From: Terracoccus sp. 273MFTsu3.1
GTDB lineage: Bacteria > Actinomycetota > Actinomycetes > Actinomycetales > Dermatophilaceae
Direction: 5' to 3'
Length of the DNA stretch: 64,000 nt
Assembly (NCBI RefSeq): GCF_000383675.1
Contig: NZ_KB911830.1
Span: 1 to 64,000, forward strand
Positions 48,146 to 58,648 of the stretch are shown here, in pieces. Each line of letters opens with the position of its first letter. Position 1 is the stretch's first letter. A program made the position numbers and the translations under genes. The notes under the pieces are model-generated. The model was not told the DNA's origin. It ran no database searches and saw only the letters and a program-made list of their open reading frames with translations.

Positions 48146-49114
48146 ATGCCGCGCCCCACCGTCGCCCTGCGCGACACGACGCACCCGCTCACCCCGGACG
48201 AGTCCGCCGCCGTCCTCGCGCTGGCGGCGGAGGCCGCCACCGCAGACGGGTCGCAGCCGCTCTCGGAGCAGTTCCGCCTGTCCGTGCGGTCCCGCGAGCA
48301 CGACGGGGTCGGCCACCTCCTCGCGCTCGGACCGGACGGGGCGCTCGTCGGCTACGCCCAGTCGCGTTCGGGCGAGGGACCACCGTCGGGCGAGCTCGTC
48401 GTGGCGCCGGGGTCGCGCCGGTCCGGCGTGGGCACGGCGCTGCTCGCGAGCCTGCCGGACGGCATACGCCTCTGGAGCCACGCGACGGGAGCGGCGGCCG
48501 ACGCCGCCACGGCGTTCGCCCGCGCCACCGGGCTCGTGCCGGTGCGCTCGCTGCACGTCATGGGCCGCTCGCTCCGCGACGGGCCCCCGTGGCCCGCCGC
48601 GTCGCTCGACCCGAGGTATGCCGTCCGCTCCTTCGAGCCCGGACGTGACGAGGACGCGTGGCTGGCCCTCAACGCCGCGGCCTTCGCGCACCACCCGGAG
48701 CAGGGCTCGCTGCGCCGGGCCGACCTCGACCAGCGGATGGCCGAGCCGTGGTGGGACCCGGCCGGGCTCGTCCTCGTCGTCGAGGCCGCCGACCCCGACG
48801 TGCTCGTCGCCTCGCACTGGACCAAGGTCGACCCGCCGGACGGTGAGGTCGGCGAGGTCTACGTCGTGGCCGTCTCACCCGACCGGCAGGGCCACGGCCT
48901 CGGGCGCGCCGTCACGGTGCTCGGCCTGGAGCACCTGCGCTCGCTCGGTCTGGCGCGCGTCGTGCTCTACGTCGACGAGGACAACGTCGCGGCCGTGCGC
49001 ACCTACGCCGCCCTCGGCTTCGAGGACGTCGAGGTGCACCGGCAGTTCGCCCGGGCGACCGAGGCAGGAGTGGTGCGCGGCGTGGACGGGGTCTCCTCGC
49101 CCGCCGTCGGCTGA
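48146..49114 (+). CDS. mshD: Mycothiol synthase
   Basis: This 322-residue acetyltransferase puts the final acetyl group on Cys-GlcN-Ins to give mycothiol. It has two GNAT domains: the N-terminal [18 protein letters not shown] and the C-terminal [19 protein letters not shown] with [18 protein letters not shown]. Its ATG lies inside the octamer GGTATGCCG. Located between the nucleotidase and ppk1 genes, near glnR as in mycobacteria. Confidence 0.93.
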   Translation: MPRPTVALRDTTHPLTPDESAAVLALAAEAATADGSQPLSEQFRLSVRSREHDGVGHLLALGPDGALVGYAQSRSGEGPPSGELVVAPGSRRSGVGTALLASLPDGIRLWSHATGAAADAATAFARATGLVPVRSLHVMGRSLRDGPPWPAASLDPRYAVRSFEPGRDEDAWLALNAAAFAHHPEQGSLRRADLDQRMAEPWWDPAGLVLVVEAADPDVLVASHWTKVDPPDGEVGEVYVVAVSPDRQGHGLGRAVTVLGLEHLRSLGLARVVLYVDEDNVAAVRTYAALGFEDVEVHRQFARATEAGVVRGVDGVSSPAVG

Positions 49115-49158
49115 GACGAGTTCACCCCCACGTCGCCTTTCGGTGCCACGATGGTCGC

Positions 49159-51489
49159 ATGAGCACCGGCAGTCTCACCTCCACCGACCTCGACGAGCAG
49201 GACGTCGCCCCGACGCAGGCCCGCGACGCGAAACCTTCCGAGGCCGAGGGTGCGACGGAGTCGGCCGGCGAGCCGTCCGAGGTCAGCTCGTTCACGAGCA
49301 CCGTGCCCAACCGGCGCATCCCGGCCCGCGCCCCCAACGGACGGTTCGTCGGCGCCGGCGCGCAGGGCGACGACGAGGACGACCTGCCGGCCGATCGCTA
49401 CCTCGAGCGCGAGCTGTCGTGGCTGCAGTTCAACGAGCGGGTGCTCCAGCTCGCCATGGACCCCGCGGTGCCCCTTCTCGAGCGCACCCGCTTCCTGGCG
49501 ATCTTCGCCAACAACCTCGACGAGTACTTCATGGTCCGCGTCGCGGGCCTCAAGCGCCGCATCGCCACCGGGCTGGCCGTGCGCACCGCCGCCGGGCTCG
49601 AGCCGCGCGAGCTCATCGAGCGCATCGCCCGCCTCGCGCACGAGCTGATGCAGCAGCACGCCGGCGTCTTCCAGCACGACGTGCGCCCGTCGCTCGAGGA
49701 GCAGGGCATCTTCGTCGTGCGCTGGGACGACCTCGACGAGGACGACCGCGAGCCCCTCCACTACTTCTTCGCCGAGCGCGTCTTTCCCGTCCTCACGCCA
49801 CTCGCCGTCGACCCGGCGCACCCGTTCCCCTACATCTCCGGCCTGTCGCTCAACCTCGCGGTGCTGCTCCAGAACCCCAAGACGGGCAGCGAGCACTTCG
49901 CCCGCGTCAAGGTGCCGCCGAGCCTGCCGCGCTTCATCCTCGTCGAGGAGGACCTCGACGCCGAGGTGGTGCGCAAGCGCTTCGTGCCGCTCGAGGACGT
50001 CATCGCGAGCCACCTCGACCAGCTCTTCCCCGGGATGCTCGTGCAGGAGCACTTCAGCTTCCGTGTCACGCGCAACGAGGACCTCGAGGTCGAGGAGGAC
50101 GACGCCGAGAACCTCCTCACCGCCCTCGAGAAGGAGCTGACCCGGCGCCGGTTCGGTCCGCCGATCCGGCTCGAGGTCGAGGACGACATCGACCCCAAGG
50201 TGCTCGACATGCTCGCCCGCGAGCTGCAGATCAGCGACCGGGAGATCTATCGCCTGCCGACCCCTCTCGACCTGCGCGGCCTGTTCACCGTCGCCGACGT
50301 CGACCGCAGCGATCTCGAGTTCCCGAAGTTCTTCCCGCGCACCCACCCGGACTTCGCGCCGACCGAGAGCGCCAAGGCGATCGACCTGCTCACCGCCGTG
50401 CGCCAGAAGGACGTGCTCGTCCAGCACCCCTACAACTCCTTCTCGACGTCGGTGCAGGCCTTCATCGAGCAGGCCGCGAACGACCCGAAGGTCCTGGCGA
50501 TCAAGCAGACGCTCTACCGGACCTCGGGCGACTCACCGATCATCGACGCCCTCATCGACGCAGCCGAGGCCGGCAAGCAGGTCCTTGCCGTCGTCGAGAT
50601 CAAGGCGCGCTTCGACGAGGTCAACAACATCTCGTGGGCCCGTCAGCTCGAGCAGGCCGGTGTCCACGTCGTCTACGGCGTCGTCGGCCTCAAGACCCAC
50701 GCCAAGCTGTGCCTCGTCGTGCGCCAGGAGTCCGAGGGGCTCGTGCGCTACTGCCACATCGGCACCGGCAACTACAACCCGAAGACGGCTCGCGTCTACG
50801 AGGACTTCGGCCTCTTCACCACCGACCCGCAGGTCGGCGAGGACCTCTCGCGCCTCTTCAACCTGCTGTCGGGCTTCGCACCCCGGAGCCGGTTCAAGCG
50901 CCTCCTCGTCGCCCCCAGGTCGGTGCGCTCGGGCCTCATCGACCTCGTCGAGGAGGAGATCGACCTGCACGAGTCGCGCCGCGACGGCGCACCGGGTGGC
51001 CGGATCGTCATCAAGGCCAACTCCATCGTCGACGAGGCGCTCATCGACGCGCTCTACCGGGCGAGCATCGCCGGGGTCCGGGTCGACATCTGGGTGCGCG
51101 GCATCTGCGCGCTGCGTCCCGGCGTCGAGGGCCTGTCCGAGAACATCCGGGTGCGCTCCATCCTCGGCCGCTTCCTCGAGCACTCGCGCGTCTTCTGGTT
51201 CGACCACGGCGGCGACCCGCAGGTCTACATCGGCAGCGCCGACATGATGCACCGCAACCTCGACCGGCGCGTCGAGGCGCTCGTGCGCATCGTCGAGCCG
51301 AGTCACATCGTCGAGCTCGCCGACCTCATCGACCTCGCCTTCGCCGAGACCACCTCGCGCTGGGACCTCGGCTCTGACGGCCGCTGGGTGCGCCACCACC
51401 AATCCGAGGCGGGCGAGCCGCTCGACGACCTTCAGGAGAAGCTGATCGAGCGCCATGACAAGCGCCGCCGCAAGGCCCGCCGCCGCTGA
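49159..51489 (+). CDS. ppk1: Polyphosphate kinase 1
   Basis: This 776-residue enzyme builds polyphosphate from ATP. A variable N-terminus of about 80 residues precedes [21 protein letters not shown], the head domain, [18 protein letters not shown], and the two phospholipase-D-like catalytic segments: [13 protein letters not shown] and [19 protein letters not shown]. Complete length. Followed by a mutT1-like gene, the usual order in actinobacteria. Confidence 0.96.
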   Translation: MSTGSLTSTDLDEQDVAPTQARDAKPSEAEGATESAGEPSEVSSFTSTVPNRRIPARAPNGRFVGAGAQGDDEDDLPADRYLERELSWLQFNERVLQLAMDPAVPLLERTRFLAIFANNLDEYFMVRVAGLKRRIATGLAVRTAAGLEPRELIERIARLAHELMQQHAGVFQHDVRPSLEEQGIFVVRWDDLDEDDREPLHYFFAERVFPVLTPLAVDPAHPFPYISGLSLNLAVLLQNPKTGSEHFARVKVPPSLPRFILVEEDLDAEVVRKRFVPLEDVIASHLDQLFPGMLVQEHFSFRVTRNEDLEVEEDDAENLLTALEKELTRRRFGPPIRLEVEDDIDPKVLDMLARELQISDREIYRLPTPLDLRGLFTVADVDRSDLEFPKFFPRTHPDFAPTESAKAIDLLTAVRQKDVLVQHPYNSFSTSVQAFIEQAANDPKVLAIKQTLYRTSGDSPIIDALIDAAEAGKQVLAVVEIKARFDEVNNISWARQLEQAGVHVVYGVVGLKTHAKLCLVVRQESEGLVRYCHIGTGNYNPKTARVYEDFGLFTTDPQVGEDLSRLFNLLSGFAPRSRFKRLLVAPRSVRSGLIDLVEEEIDLHESRRDGAPGGRIVIKANSIVDEALIDALYRASIAGVRVDIWVRGICALRPGVEGLSENIRVRSILGRFLEHSRVFWFDHGGDPQVYIGSADMMHRNLDRRVEALVRIVEPSHIVELADLIDLAFAETTSRWDLGSDGRWVRHHQSEAGEPLDDLQEKLIERHDKRRRKARRR

Positions 51490-51585
51490 CCGGGCACACG
51501 CGCCGCACGGCTCGAGGCACGCCGGCACAGGGCGGGTTCGGTCGTCGGGGCGCCCGCCGGCGCCGCATCAGGCAGACTGGCGCGC

Positions 51586-52533
51586 GTGGCCTCAGTGATC
51601 CCCGCCGCCGGCACGCTGCCCTGGCGGCGTCGCGACGGACGTCTCGAGGTCGCCCTCGTGCATCGCCCGAAGTACGACGACTGGTCCTGGGCCAAGGGCA
51701 AGCTCGACCCCGGCGAGCATCCCTGCGTCGCCGCGGCCCGCGAGACCCTCGAGGAGACCGGACTCGTCGTGCGCCTCGGCGTCCCGCTGCCCTCCGCCGA
51801 GTACCCCGTCCTCGACCCGACCGGCGGCCCTGCCACGAAGCAGGTGCACTACTGGTCGGCCCGCGTCACCGGCGGCACGGGCGCGCTCGAGCACGAGATC
51901 GACGAGGTCGCCTGGGTCGACGTGCGCACGGCACACGACCGGCTCGACTACGCCCGCGACCGTGAGCAGCTGCTCGCCCTGGTGCGCGCCGAGCGGGCCG
52001 ACGAGCTGCGTACGTGGCCCCTCGTGTTCGTCCGGCACGCCAAGGCCACGCCGAGGGGCAAGTGGCAGGGCGACGACCGGCGACGACCGCTCGACGCCGT
52101 GGGGCGCGCCCAGGCGGACACCGTCGCCGCCGTGCTCGGGGCGTACGGGGTCACCCGTGTCGTCTCGTCGTCGTCCGCGCGCTGCGTCTCGACCGTCGAG
52201 CCGTATGCCGCTGGGCGAGGACTCCGCCTCCGCACCCGGGACGTCCTGTCGGAGGAGGGCTTCGCCGAGAGCCCTGTCGGGGCCGTCGCCCAGGTCCAGC
52301 GCCTGCTCGAGCGCGGTGACCCGGCCGCCCTGTGCAGCCACGGGCCCGTGCTGCCGACCCTCCTCCGCCTGCTCCACACCCGGGTCGCCCACTCCCCGGA
52401 GCGTGTGGGCGTCGCGGAGCTGCTGCACGCCGCGGCGGACGAGGCCATGCACAAGGGCGAGGTGCTCGTCTGCCACCTCGTCGGGCGAGGAGAGGACGCG
52501 CGCGTCGTCGACGTCGAGCGCATCGACACCTGA
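51586..52533 (+). CDS. MutT1-like Nudix hydrolase fused to histidine phosphatase
   Basis: The protein has 315 residues. The N-terminal Nudix domain has GKLDPGEHPCVAAARETLEETG (Nudix box, about 38-59). The C-terminal domain is a phosphoglycerate-mutase-like phosphatase with LVFVRHAKATPRGKW and CSHGPVLPTLL. The mycobacterial counterpart cleans 8-oxo-dGTP and diadenosine polyphosphates. GTG start. Confidence 0.9.
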   Translation: MASVIPAAGTLPWRRRDGRLEVALVHRPKYDDWSWAKGKLDPGEHPCVAAARETLEETGLVVRLGVPLPSAEYPVLDPTGGPATKQVHYWSARVTGGTGALEHEIDEVAWVDVRTAHDRLDYARDREQLLALVRAERADELRTWPLVFVRHAKATPRGKWQGDDRRRPLDAVGRAQADTVAAVLGAYGVTRVVSSSSARCVSTVEPYAAGRGLRLRTRDVLSEEGFAESPVGAVAQVQRLLERGDPAALCSHGPVLPTLLRLLHTRVAHSPERVGVAELLHAAADEAMHKGEVLVCHLVGRGEDARVVDVERIDT

Positions 52534-52660
52534 GGCGCGCCGGCCGGACGCTCGGGGGCCCCTCCCCGGCCCCTTTCAGGCCTGCCGAATCCTTCATCGT
52601 CGGTCGGGCCCGGCCGTCCCGCATCCCGAGCCGGCACCCCACCCCAAGACGTCGCCCCGC

Positions 52661-52682
52661 GTTCACCCTGCGTTAACCGCAC
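52661..52682 (+). promoter_or_regulatory. PHO box before pstS
   Basis: GTTCACCCTGC followed directly by GTTAACCGCAC: two 11-bp direct repeats matching the actinobacterial PhoP/RegX3 site (GTTCACC-type). It lies about 115 bp upstream of the pstS GTG. A candidate -10 TATGTT follows at about 52709-52714. Confidence 0.88.
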
Positions 52683-52796
52683 GTGGACGACTCGTCATCC
52701 GGCCCACCTATGTTCGCCGTGGATCAACGTCCAGCAACGTCGCTCGGATCTGACCGAACGACCACCAGGTACACCCCATCGAGAGGGATCACACTC

Positions 52797-53918
52797 GTGT
52801 CTGTTTCGCGTATCAGCGCTCTCGGCGCCATCGCCCTGTCCGGCGCTCTTGCGCTCTCGGCCTGCGCGTCCGAGAACAACGGCGCCGCTCCCGGTGCCGG
52901 CTCGACCGCTGCTGGCTCGACCGCCGCCGGCGACTGCTTCAGCGGCGACCTCAAGGCCGAGGGCTCCTCGGCCCAGAAGAACGCCATCGACGAGGCCATC
53001 AAGGCGTACCAGACGGCCTGCGCCGACGCCAACATCGACTACCAGCCGACCGGCTCCGGTGCCGGCATCAAGCAGTTCATCGCCAAGCAGGTCGACTTCG
53101 CCGGCTCCGACTCGGCGCTCAAGACCGAGCCCAAGGACGGCAAGATCGAGGCCGACGACGCCAAGGCGTCCTGCGGCACCGAGGCCTGGAACCTGCCCAT
53201 GGTCACCGGCCCGATCGCGATCGCCTACAACGTCAAGGGCGTCGACAAGCTCGTGCTCAACGCCGAGGTGGCCGCCAAGATCTTCGACGGCAAGATCACG
53301 ACCTGGAACGACCCGGCCATCGCGGGGCTCAACAAGGGCGTCACGCTTCCCGCGACGCCGATCAAGGTCTTCTTCCGCTCCGACGAGTCGGGCACGACCG
53401 AGAACTTCACGAAGTACCTCAAGGCCGCCGCTCCCGACGCCTGGTCCTACGAGACCGGCAAGAAGTGGACCGGCAAGGGCGAGGGCAAGGAGAAGTCCGC
53501 CGGAGTCGCCACCGCCACGAAGGGCCAGGACGGCGGCATCACGTACGTCGAGCTCTCCTACGCCCAGCAGAACCAGCTGCCCATGGCCCAGATCGACACG
53601 GGCTCCGGTCCCGTCGAGCTGACCGCCGAGTCCGCCGGCAAGACGATCGCCACGGCCAAGCAGACGGGCACGGGCAACAATCTCGCGCTCAAGATCGACT
53701 ACGCCACCAAGGAGGCCGGGGCCTACCCGATCGTCCTCGTGACCTACGAGATCGTCTGCTCGAAGTACGCCGACGCCGAGACGGGCAAGAAGGTCAAGAG
53801 CTTCCTCAAGACCTTCGCCTCGGACGAGGTCCAGAAGGGGCTCGAGGCCAAGGGCTACGCCCCGCTGCCGACCGAGGTCGCGACCAAGGTCCAGGCCGCG
53901 GTCGACGCGATCTCCTGA
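52797..53918 (+). CDS. pstS: Phosphate-binding lipoprotein PstS
   Basis: This 373-residue lipoprotein captures phosphate for the PstCAB transporter. GTG 52797 with GAGAGGGA upstream gives a signal peptide and lipobox LSAC. Phosphate-site motifs: EGSSAQKNAI, GSGAGIKQF, FAGSDSALK and RSDESGTTENFTKY. Preceded by a PHO box and followed by an attenuator hairpin. Confidence 0.96.
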   Translation: MSVSRISALGAIALSGALALSACASENNGAAPGAGSTAAGSTAAGDCFSGDLKAEGSSAQKNAIDEAIKAYQTACADANIDYQPTGSGAGIKQFIAKQVDFAGSDSALKTEPKDGKIEADDAKASCGTEAWNLPMVTGPIAIAYNVKGVDKLVLNAEVAAKIFDGKITTWNDPAIAGLNKGVTLPATPIKVFFRSDESGTTENFTKYLKAAAPDAWSYETGKKWTGKGEGKEKSAGVATATKGQDGGITYVELSYAQQNQLPMAQIDTGSGPVELTAESAGKTIATAKQTGTGNNLALKIDYATKEAGAYPIVLVTYEIVCSKYADAETGKKVKSFLKTFASDEVQKGLEAKGYAPLPTEVATKVQAAVDAIS

Positions 53919-53960
53919 ACCGCCTGACCCGGCCGGAGCGATCCGGCAGGGTCGTCCACG

Positions 53961-53994
53961 CAGGGGTGGGCGCCACACTCGGCGCCCGCCCCTG
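53961..53994 (+). terminator. Hairpin between pstS and pstC (attenuator)
   Basis: CAGGGGTGGGCGCC and GGCGCCCGCCCCTG pair over 14 bp with one G-T wobble and loop ACACTC. Like the hairpin after the sugar-binding gene, it would favour excess binding protein. Confidence 0.75.
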
Positions 53995-54030
53995 TGCCAG
54001 TACCACGCAACCGAAGGAAGAGGCCTCCAC

Positions 54031-55038
54031 GTGTCGACAGTGACGGGTGTGTCCGCCGCGGACCAGACTCCCGGCCCCGACCGGCGCCGACCCCTGCAGT
54101 CCGACACGGCCTCCACGGGTCGCATCGGCGACCGGCTCTTCGGCGGAGCCGCCACCGTCTCCGGCATCCTCGTCATCGTGCTCGTGACGCTCATCGCGAT
54201 CTTCCTCATCGTCCAGGCCGTGCCTGCGCTGATGGACAACTCGGCGAACTTCTTCACGAGCCGCGTCTGGGCGCCGGGTGGTGAGCAGCCCGCCTTCGGC
54301 ATCCTCGAGTTCCTCTGGACGACGGTGACCGCCTCGACGATCGCCATGGTGCTCTCGGTCCCCGTCGGCGTCGCGGTCGCGCTCTTCCTCACGCAGTACG
54401 CCCCGTCGTGGATGCGTCGGCCCGCGGCAGGCCTCGTCGACCTGCTGGCCGCCGTGCCCTCGATCGTCTACGGCCTCTGGGGCCTCATCGCCTTCGCACC
54501 CGTGTTCAAGCCGGTGCAGTCGTTCATCGAGGACAAGCTCGGCTGGTTCCCGCTCTTCGCGCCGACCGGCATCAGCGGCGGGACGATCTGCTTCATCGGC
54601 GTCGTCCTCGCCATCATGGTCCTGCCCATCGTCACGGCGCTCTCGCGCGAGGTCTTCGACCAGACGCCCACGGCCCACAAGGAGGGCGCTCTCGCGCTGG
54701 GCGCGACCCAGTGGGAGATGATCCGCACGGCCGTGCTGCCCTTCGGCCGACCTGGCGTCATCTCCGCCTCGATGCTGGCCCTCGGCCGAGCCCTCGGCGA
54801 GACGATCGCCGTCACGTTCCTCGTCTCGGCCCTCGCCGACGGCAACCCGTGGTCGTGGTCGCTCTTCAACGGCGGCGAGACCTTCGCGTCGAAGATCGCG
54901 AACAACGCCTCGGAGTTCAGCAACCCGAACAAGACCGGCGCCTACATCGCTGCCGGGCTCGTCCTCTTCGTGCTGACCTTCGTCGTCAACAGCATCGCCC
55001 GCGTGGTCATCGAGCGCAGGAAGGCCTTCACCGAATGA
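54031..55038 (+). CDS. pstC: Phosphate ABC transporter permease PstC
   Basis: This 335-residue permease has six membrane spans after a hydrophilic N-terminus of about 35 residues. It has PAAGLVDLLAAVPSIVYGLWG and the coupling loop HKEGALALGATQWEMIRTAVLP. GTG 54031 follows AAGGAAGAGG. Confidence 0.95.
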   Translation: MSTVTGVSAADQTPGPDRRRPLQSDTASTGRIGDRLFGGAATVSGILVIVLVTLIAIFLIVQAVPALMDNSANFFTSRVWAPGGEQPAFGILEFLWTTVTASTIAMVLSVPVGVAVALFLTQYAPSWMRRPAAGLVDLLAAVPSIVYGLWGLIAFAPVFKPVQSFIEDKLGWFPLFAPTGISGGTICFIGVVLAIMVLPIVTALSREVFDQTPTAHKEGALALGATQWEMIRTAVLPFGRPGVISASMLALGRALGETIAVTFLVSALADGNPWSWSLFNGGETFASKIANNASEFSNPNKTGAYIAAGLVLFVLTFVVNSIARVVIERRKAFTE

Positions 55039-56000
55039 GCACCGCCACCGACCGCCGCGCGCCCGACGACCAGGTCGTCCCCGGCGAGACCTTCACGCCA
55101 CCCGGCGGACGTTCGGGCCGCGACGCCCTGTCCGAGATGAGCAACCCCCACCGGGCCCGCGCCGTCAAGGACGTCGTCGCCCGGGTCGTCATGTGGGCCG
55201 CCTTCGCCCTCGCCATGGTCCCTCTCGTGTGGATCCTCGGCACGGTCGTCGCGAAGGGCTTCCACATGCTCACGACGGCGACGTGGTGGACCGGCAACCA
55301 GCGCAACATCAACTCCGACGACTTCGGTGGTGGGGCCCGGCACGCGATCGAGGGCACCCTGCAGATGGTCGGCTTCACCGCCCTCATCGCGGTGCCCATC
55401 GGCATCCTCACCGCCGTCTACCTCGTCGAGTACGGTCGCGGGCGCCTCGCCAAGGCGATCAGCTTCACCGTCGACATCCTCTCGGGCGTCCCGTCCATCG
55501 TCGCGGCGCTGTTCATCTACGCCGTGTGGGTGACGGCCTTCGGCTTCAGCCGCTCGGGATTCGCCGCCGCGCTCGCGCTCGTGCTGCTCATGATCCCGGT
55601 CATCGTGCGGTCCACCGAGGAGATGCTCAAGCTCGTGCCCAACGAGCTGCGGGAGGCGGCGTACGCCCTCGGCGTGCCCAAGTGGGCCACGGTCGTCAAG
55701 ATCGTGCTGCGCACGGCGTTCTCCGGCATCGTCACCGGAGTGCTCCTCGGCATCGCCCGCGTCATGGGTGAGACGGCGCCCCTGCTGATCCTCGCCCCGT
55801 ACACGAAGAACTTCCAGCGCGACCTGTTCAACGGCAACTTCCCGACCCTGCCGATGATGATCAACCAGGACCGCGGCGACTTCGCGCTCGCCACCGCGGC
55901 GGAGCGGATGTGGGGAGCGGCCCTCACGCTCATCCTGCTCGTGCTCCTCCTCAACGTCATCGGCCGTGTCATTGCGCACTTCGGCGCCGTCAAGAAGTAA
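55035..56000 (+). CDS. pstA: Phosphate ABC transporter permease PstA
   Basis: This 321-residue permease with six spans has VDILSGVPSIVAALFIY and coupling loop LREAAYALGVPKWATVVKIVL. ATG overlaps the pstC stop (ATGA). Confidence 0.95.
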   Translation: MSTATDRRAPDDQVVPGETFTPPGGRSGRDALSEMSNPHRARAVKDVVARVVMWAAFALAMVPLVWILGTVVAKGFHMLTTATWWTGNQRNINSDDFGGGARHAIEGTLQMVGFTALIAVPIGILTAVYLVEYGRGRLAKAISFTVDILSGVPSIVAALFIYAVWVTAFGFSRSGFAAALALVLLMIPVIVRSTEEMLKLVPNELREAAYALGVPKWATVVKIVLRTAFSGIVTGVLLGIARVMGETAPLLILAPYTKNFQRDLFNGNFPTLPMMINQDRGDFALATAAERMWGAALTLILLVLLLNVIGRVIAHFGAVKK

Positions 56001-56020
56001 GAGAAAGCGATATCTGAACG

Positions 56021-56797
56021 ATGGCAAAGCGAATCGACGTCACCGACCTCAACGTCTACTACGGCTCCTTCAAGGCCGTCGAGGGCGTCTCGATGACGGT
56101 CGAGCCCCGTTCCGTCACGGCCTTCATCGGGCCGTCCGGCTGCGGCAAGTCGACCTTCCTGCGCACCCTCAACCGGATGCACGAGGTGATCCCCGGCGGT
56201 CGCGTCGAGGGCAAGGTCATGCTCGACGACCAGGACCTCTACGCCAGCTCGATGGACCCCGTGACGGTGCGGCGCACGGTCGGCATGGTCTTCCAGCGGC
56301 CGAACCCGTTCCCGACGATGTCGATCTACGACAACGTGGCGGCGGGCCTGCGGCTCAACGGTGTCAAGAACAAGAAGACCCTCGACGGCATCGTCGAGCA
56401 GTCGCTCAAGGGAGCCAACCTCTGGACCGAGGTCAAGGACCGCCTGAGCAAGCCGGGTGCCGGCCTCTCCGGCGGCCAGCAGCAGCGTCTGTGCATCGCC
56501 CGGGCGATCGCCGTGCAGCCGCAGGTGCTGCTCATGGACGAGCCGTGCTCGGCCCTCGACCCGATCTCGACGCTCGCCATCGAGGACCTCGTCAACGAGC
56601 TGAAGAACGACTTCACCATCGTCATCGTCACGCACAACATGCAGCAGGCGGCGCGCGTGTCCGACCGCACGGCCTTCTTCAACCTCAAGGCCACCGGGGA
56701 GCCGGGCCGGCTCGTCGAGATCGACGACACGACGCGGATCTTCAACAACCCGACCGAGCAGGCCACGGAGGACTACATCTCCGGCCGCTTCGGCTGA
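56021..56797 (+). CDS. pstB: Phosphate ABC transporter ATPase PstB
   Basis: This 258-residue ATPase has Walker [10 protein letters not shown], the PstB-specific VFQRPNPFP, signature [14 protein letters not shown], Walker [14 protein letters not shown] and [14 protein letters not shown]. Last gene of pstSCAB. The ribosome site is weak (AGAGAAAG). Confidence 0.96.
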   Translation: MAKRIDVTDLNVYYGSFKAVEGVSMTVEPRSVTAFIGPSGCGKSTFLRTLNRMHEVIPGGRVEGKVMLDDQDLYASSMDPVTVRRTVGMVFQRPNPFPTMSIYDNVAAGLRLNGVKNKKTLDGIVEQSLKGANLWTEVKDRLSKPGAGLSGGQQQRLCIARAIAVQPQVLLMDEPCSALDPISTLAIEDLVNELKNDFTIVIVTHNMQQAARVSDRTAFFNLKATGEPGRLVEIDDTTRIFNNPTEQATEDYISGRFG

Positions 56798-56838
56798 GCC
56801 GCGTGACCACCGGCCCGTTCCCGGGACCGGTCCCCGCA

Positions 56839-56881
56839 CGACAGTGCCCACCTGACCGCGAGGGTCAGGTGGGCACTGTCG
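56839..56881. terminator. Perfect bidirectional terminator after pstB
   Basis: CGACAGTGCCCACCTGACC pairs over 19 bp with GGTCAGGTGGGCACTGTCG, loop GCGAG, between convergent pstB and pit. Its last base starts a copy of the octamer GTATGCCG (56881-56888). Confidence 0.95.
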
Positions 56882-56951
56882 TATGCCGTGGGCGCCGTCG
56901 TGGCCGTGGGCGCGGTCGCATGCCGGGGGGCGGCGCGACCGCGCGCGGCGG

Positions 56952-57956
56952 TCAGCGGAAGATCGAGCTGGCGTACCAGGCGATGACGGCGACGAGACCG
57001 GCGCCCGGGAAGGTGAGCACCCACGCGCCGACGATGTTGCCGGCCACGCTCCACCGCACGGCCGAGAGCCGCTTGGTCGCTCCGACGCCCATGATCGCCG
57101 AGGTGATCGTGTGCGTGGTCGAGATCGGGGCTCCGAGCGCGAGACCCGCGACGTAGAGGATCGAGGCCGCCGTCGTCTCGGCCGCGAAGCCCTGGGGCGG
57201 GGTGAGGTCGATGATGCGGCGACCCAGCGTGCGCATGATGCGCCAGCCACCGGCGTACGTGCCGGCCGAGATCACGAGGGCCGACAGCACGAGGACCCAG
57301 ATGGGGACGGTCGTGCTGTTGTGGTAGCCCGAGATGTTGAGCGCGAGCAGCACGACGCCGGCGGTCTTGGCGGCGTCCTGGAGACCGTGGCCGAAGGCCA
57401 TCGCCGCTGCTGACGCCGTCTGCGCCAGACGGAAGCCGCGTGTGACGCGCCCGGGGTTGGCGTTGCGGAAGATCCAGAAGATCGCCGTCATGAAGAGGTA
57501 GCCCACGATGAGGCCGATGATCGGCGAGGCGATCATCGGGATGATGACCTTCTCCCAGACGACGGCCCACTTCACCGCGACGCCCGCGACGAGCGCCGCA
57601 CCGCCGAGGCCGCCGATGAGGGCGTGGGACGAGGAGGACGGGAGCCCGAACCACCAGGTCAGCAGGTTCCAGCCGATGGCGCCGATGAGGGCGGCCGCGA
57701 CGAGCCAGAGCCCGTCGACCCCTTCGGGCTGCTCGATGATGCCCGAGCCGATGGTCGCCGCGACCTTGGAGCCGAAGAAGGCGCCGAAGAGGTTGGCGAT
57801 GGCCGCCATGGCGAGCGCCACACGAGGCGTGAGAGCCCGGGTCGAGACCGAGGTCGCGATCGCGTTGGCGGCGTCGTGGAAGCCGTTGGTGTAGTTGAAG
57901 CCCATGGCCAGTGCGATGACCGCAGCGACCCCGAGGACGGGGATGGTGGTGTCCAT
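56952..57956 (-). CDS. pit: Low-affinity inorganic phosphate transporter (PiT family)
   Basis: This 334-residue transporter has about ten spans and the duplicated PiT signatures GFNYTNGFHDAANAIATSV (N-terminal) and MAFGHGLQDAAKTAG (C-terminal). It moves phosphate, probably as a metal-phosphate complex with protons. It lies 7 bp after the DUF47 gene, so the two are co-expressed. Confidence 0.94.
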   Translation of the reverse strand: MDTTIPVLGVAAVIALAMGFNYTNGFHDAANAIATSVSTRALTPRVALAMAAIANLFGAFFGSKVAATIGSGIIEQPEGVDGLWLVAAALIGAIGWNLLTWWFGLPSSSSHALIGGLGGAALVAGVAVKWAVVWEKVIIPMIASPIIGLIVGYLFMTAIFWIFRNANPGRVTRGFRLAQTASAAAMAFGHGLQDAAKTAGVVLLALNISGYHNSTTVPIWVLVLSALVISAGTYAGGWRIMRTLGRRIIDLTPPQGFAAETTAASILYVAGLALGAPISTTHTITSAIMGVGATKRLSAVRWSVAGNIVGAWVLTFPGAGLVAVIAWYASSIFR

Positions 57957-57963
57957 CAGCGGG

Positions 57964-58584
57964 TCAGGACTCCTTGACCGCGATGCCCTCGACCACGTGG
58001 GCGACCTTCTCGAACGCGTCGGCGGCGTTCTCGAAGCCGTCGACGATGGCCTTGACCTTGATCACGTTGACCGGGTCGGGCGAGTTGTTGAAGAGGGCCG
58101 CCACCATCTTGCGGTGGAGGGAGTCGGCCTGGTTCTCGAGACGGTTGATCTCGATCCAGTAGCTCTTGAGGTCCTTCAGCGAGCGCAGGCGCGGCATCGC
58201 CTCGGCGGTCACCTCGGCCATGCGGGCCAGGATCTCGAACTGCTCTGCCAGGCCCTCGGGGATCTCACCCATGCGGTAGAGCACGATGAGGTCGGCGGTC
58301 TCCTCGATGTAGTCCATGCAGTCGTCGAGCGACGCAGCGAGGTTGTGGATGTCCTCACGGTCGAAGGGCGTGATGAACGAGCTGTTGACCTTGTTGATGA
58401 GCTCGTGCGTCGCGTCGTCCGCGGCGTGCTCGAGCTCCTTGAGCCGGTCGGCCACCGCCTGCCGCTTGGAGGGCTCGACCTCGAGGAACCGGGTCAGCTC
58501 CCGGGTCGCCTCGACGAGGAGTTGGGCGGAAGAGGTGAAGAGGGAGAAAAAGCTCGTGTCCTGGGGTGTGAGGCGAAAACCCAC
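57964..58584 (-). CDS. DUF47/PhoU-like partner of Pit
   Basis: This 206-residue helical protein (TPQDTSFFSLF, DDCMDYIEETADLIVLY, ANAADAFEKVAHVVE-like end) belongs to the PhoU-related family encoded beside PiT transporters, where it regulates transport. The GTG at 58584 gives the family-typical VGFRLTPQDTSFF; ribosome site weak. Confidence 0.88.
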   Translation of the reverse strand: MGFRLTPQDTSFFSLFTSSAQLLVEATRELTRFLEVEPSKRQAVADRLKELEHAADDATHELINKVNSSFITPFDREDIHNLAASLDDCMDYIEETADLIVLYRMGEIPEGLAEQFEILARMAEVTAEAMPRLRSLKDLKSYWIEINRLENQADSLHRKMVAALFNNSPDPVNVIKVKAIVDGFENAADAFEKVAHVVEGIAVKES

Positions 58585-58648
58585 GGGGGCGCTCCGGTCG
58601 ATCGAGGTCTGGTCCGGGGAAGATGCTACGGCGTAGAAGTCACTCCGG

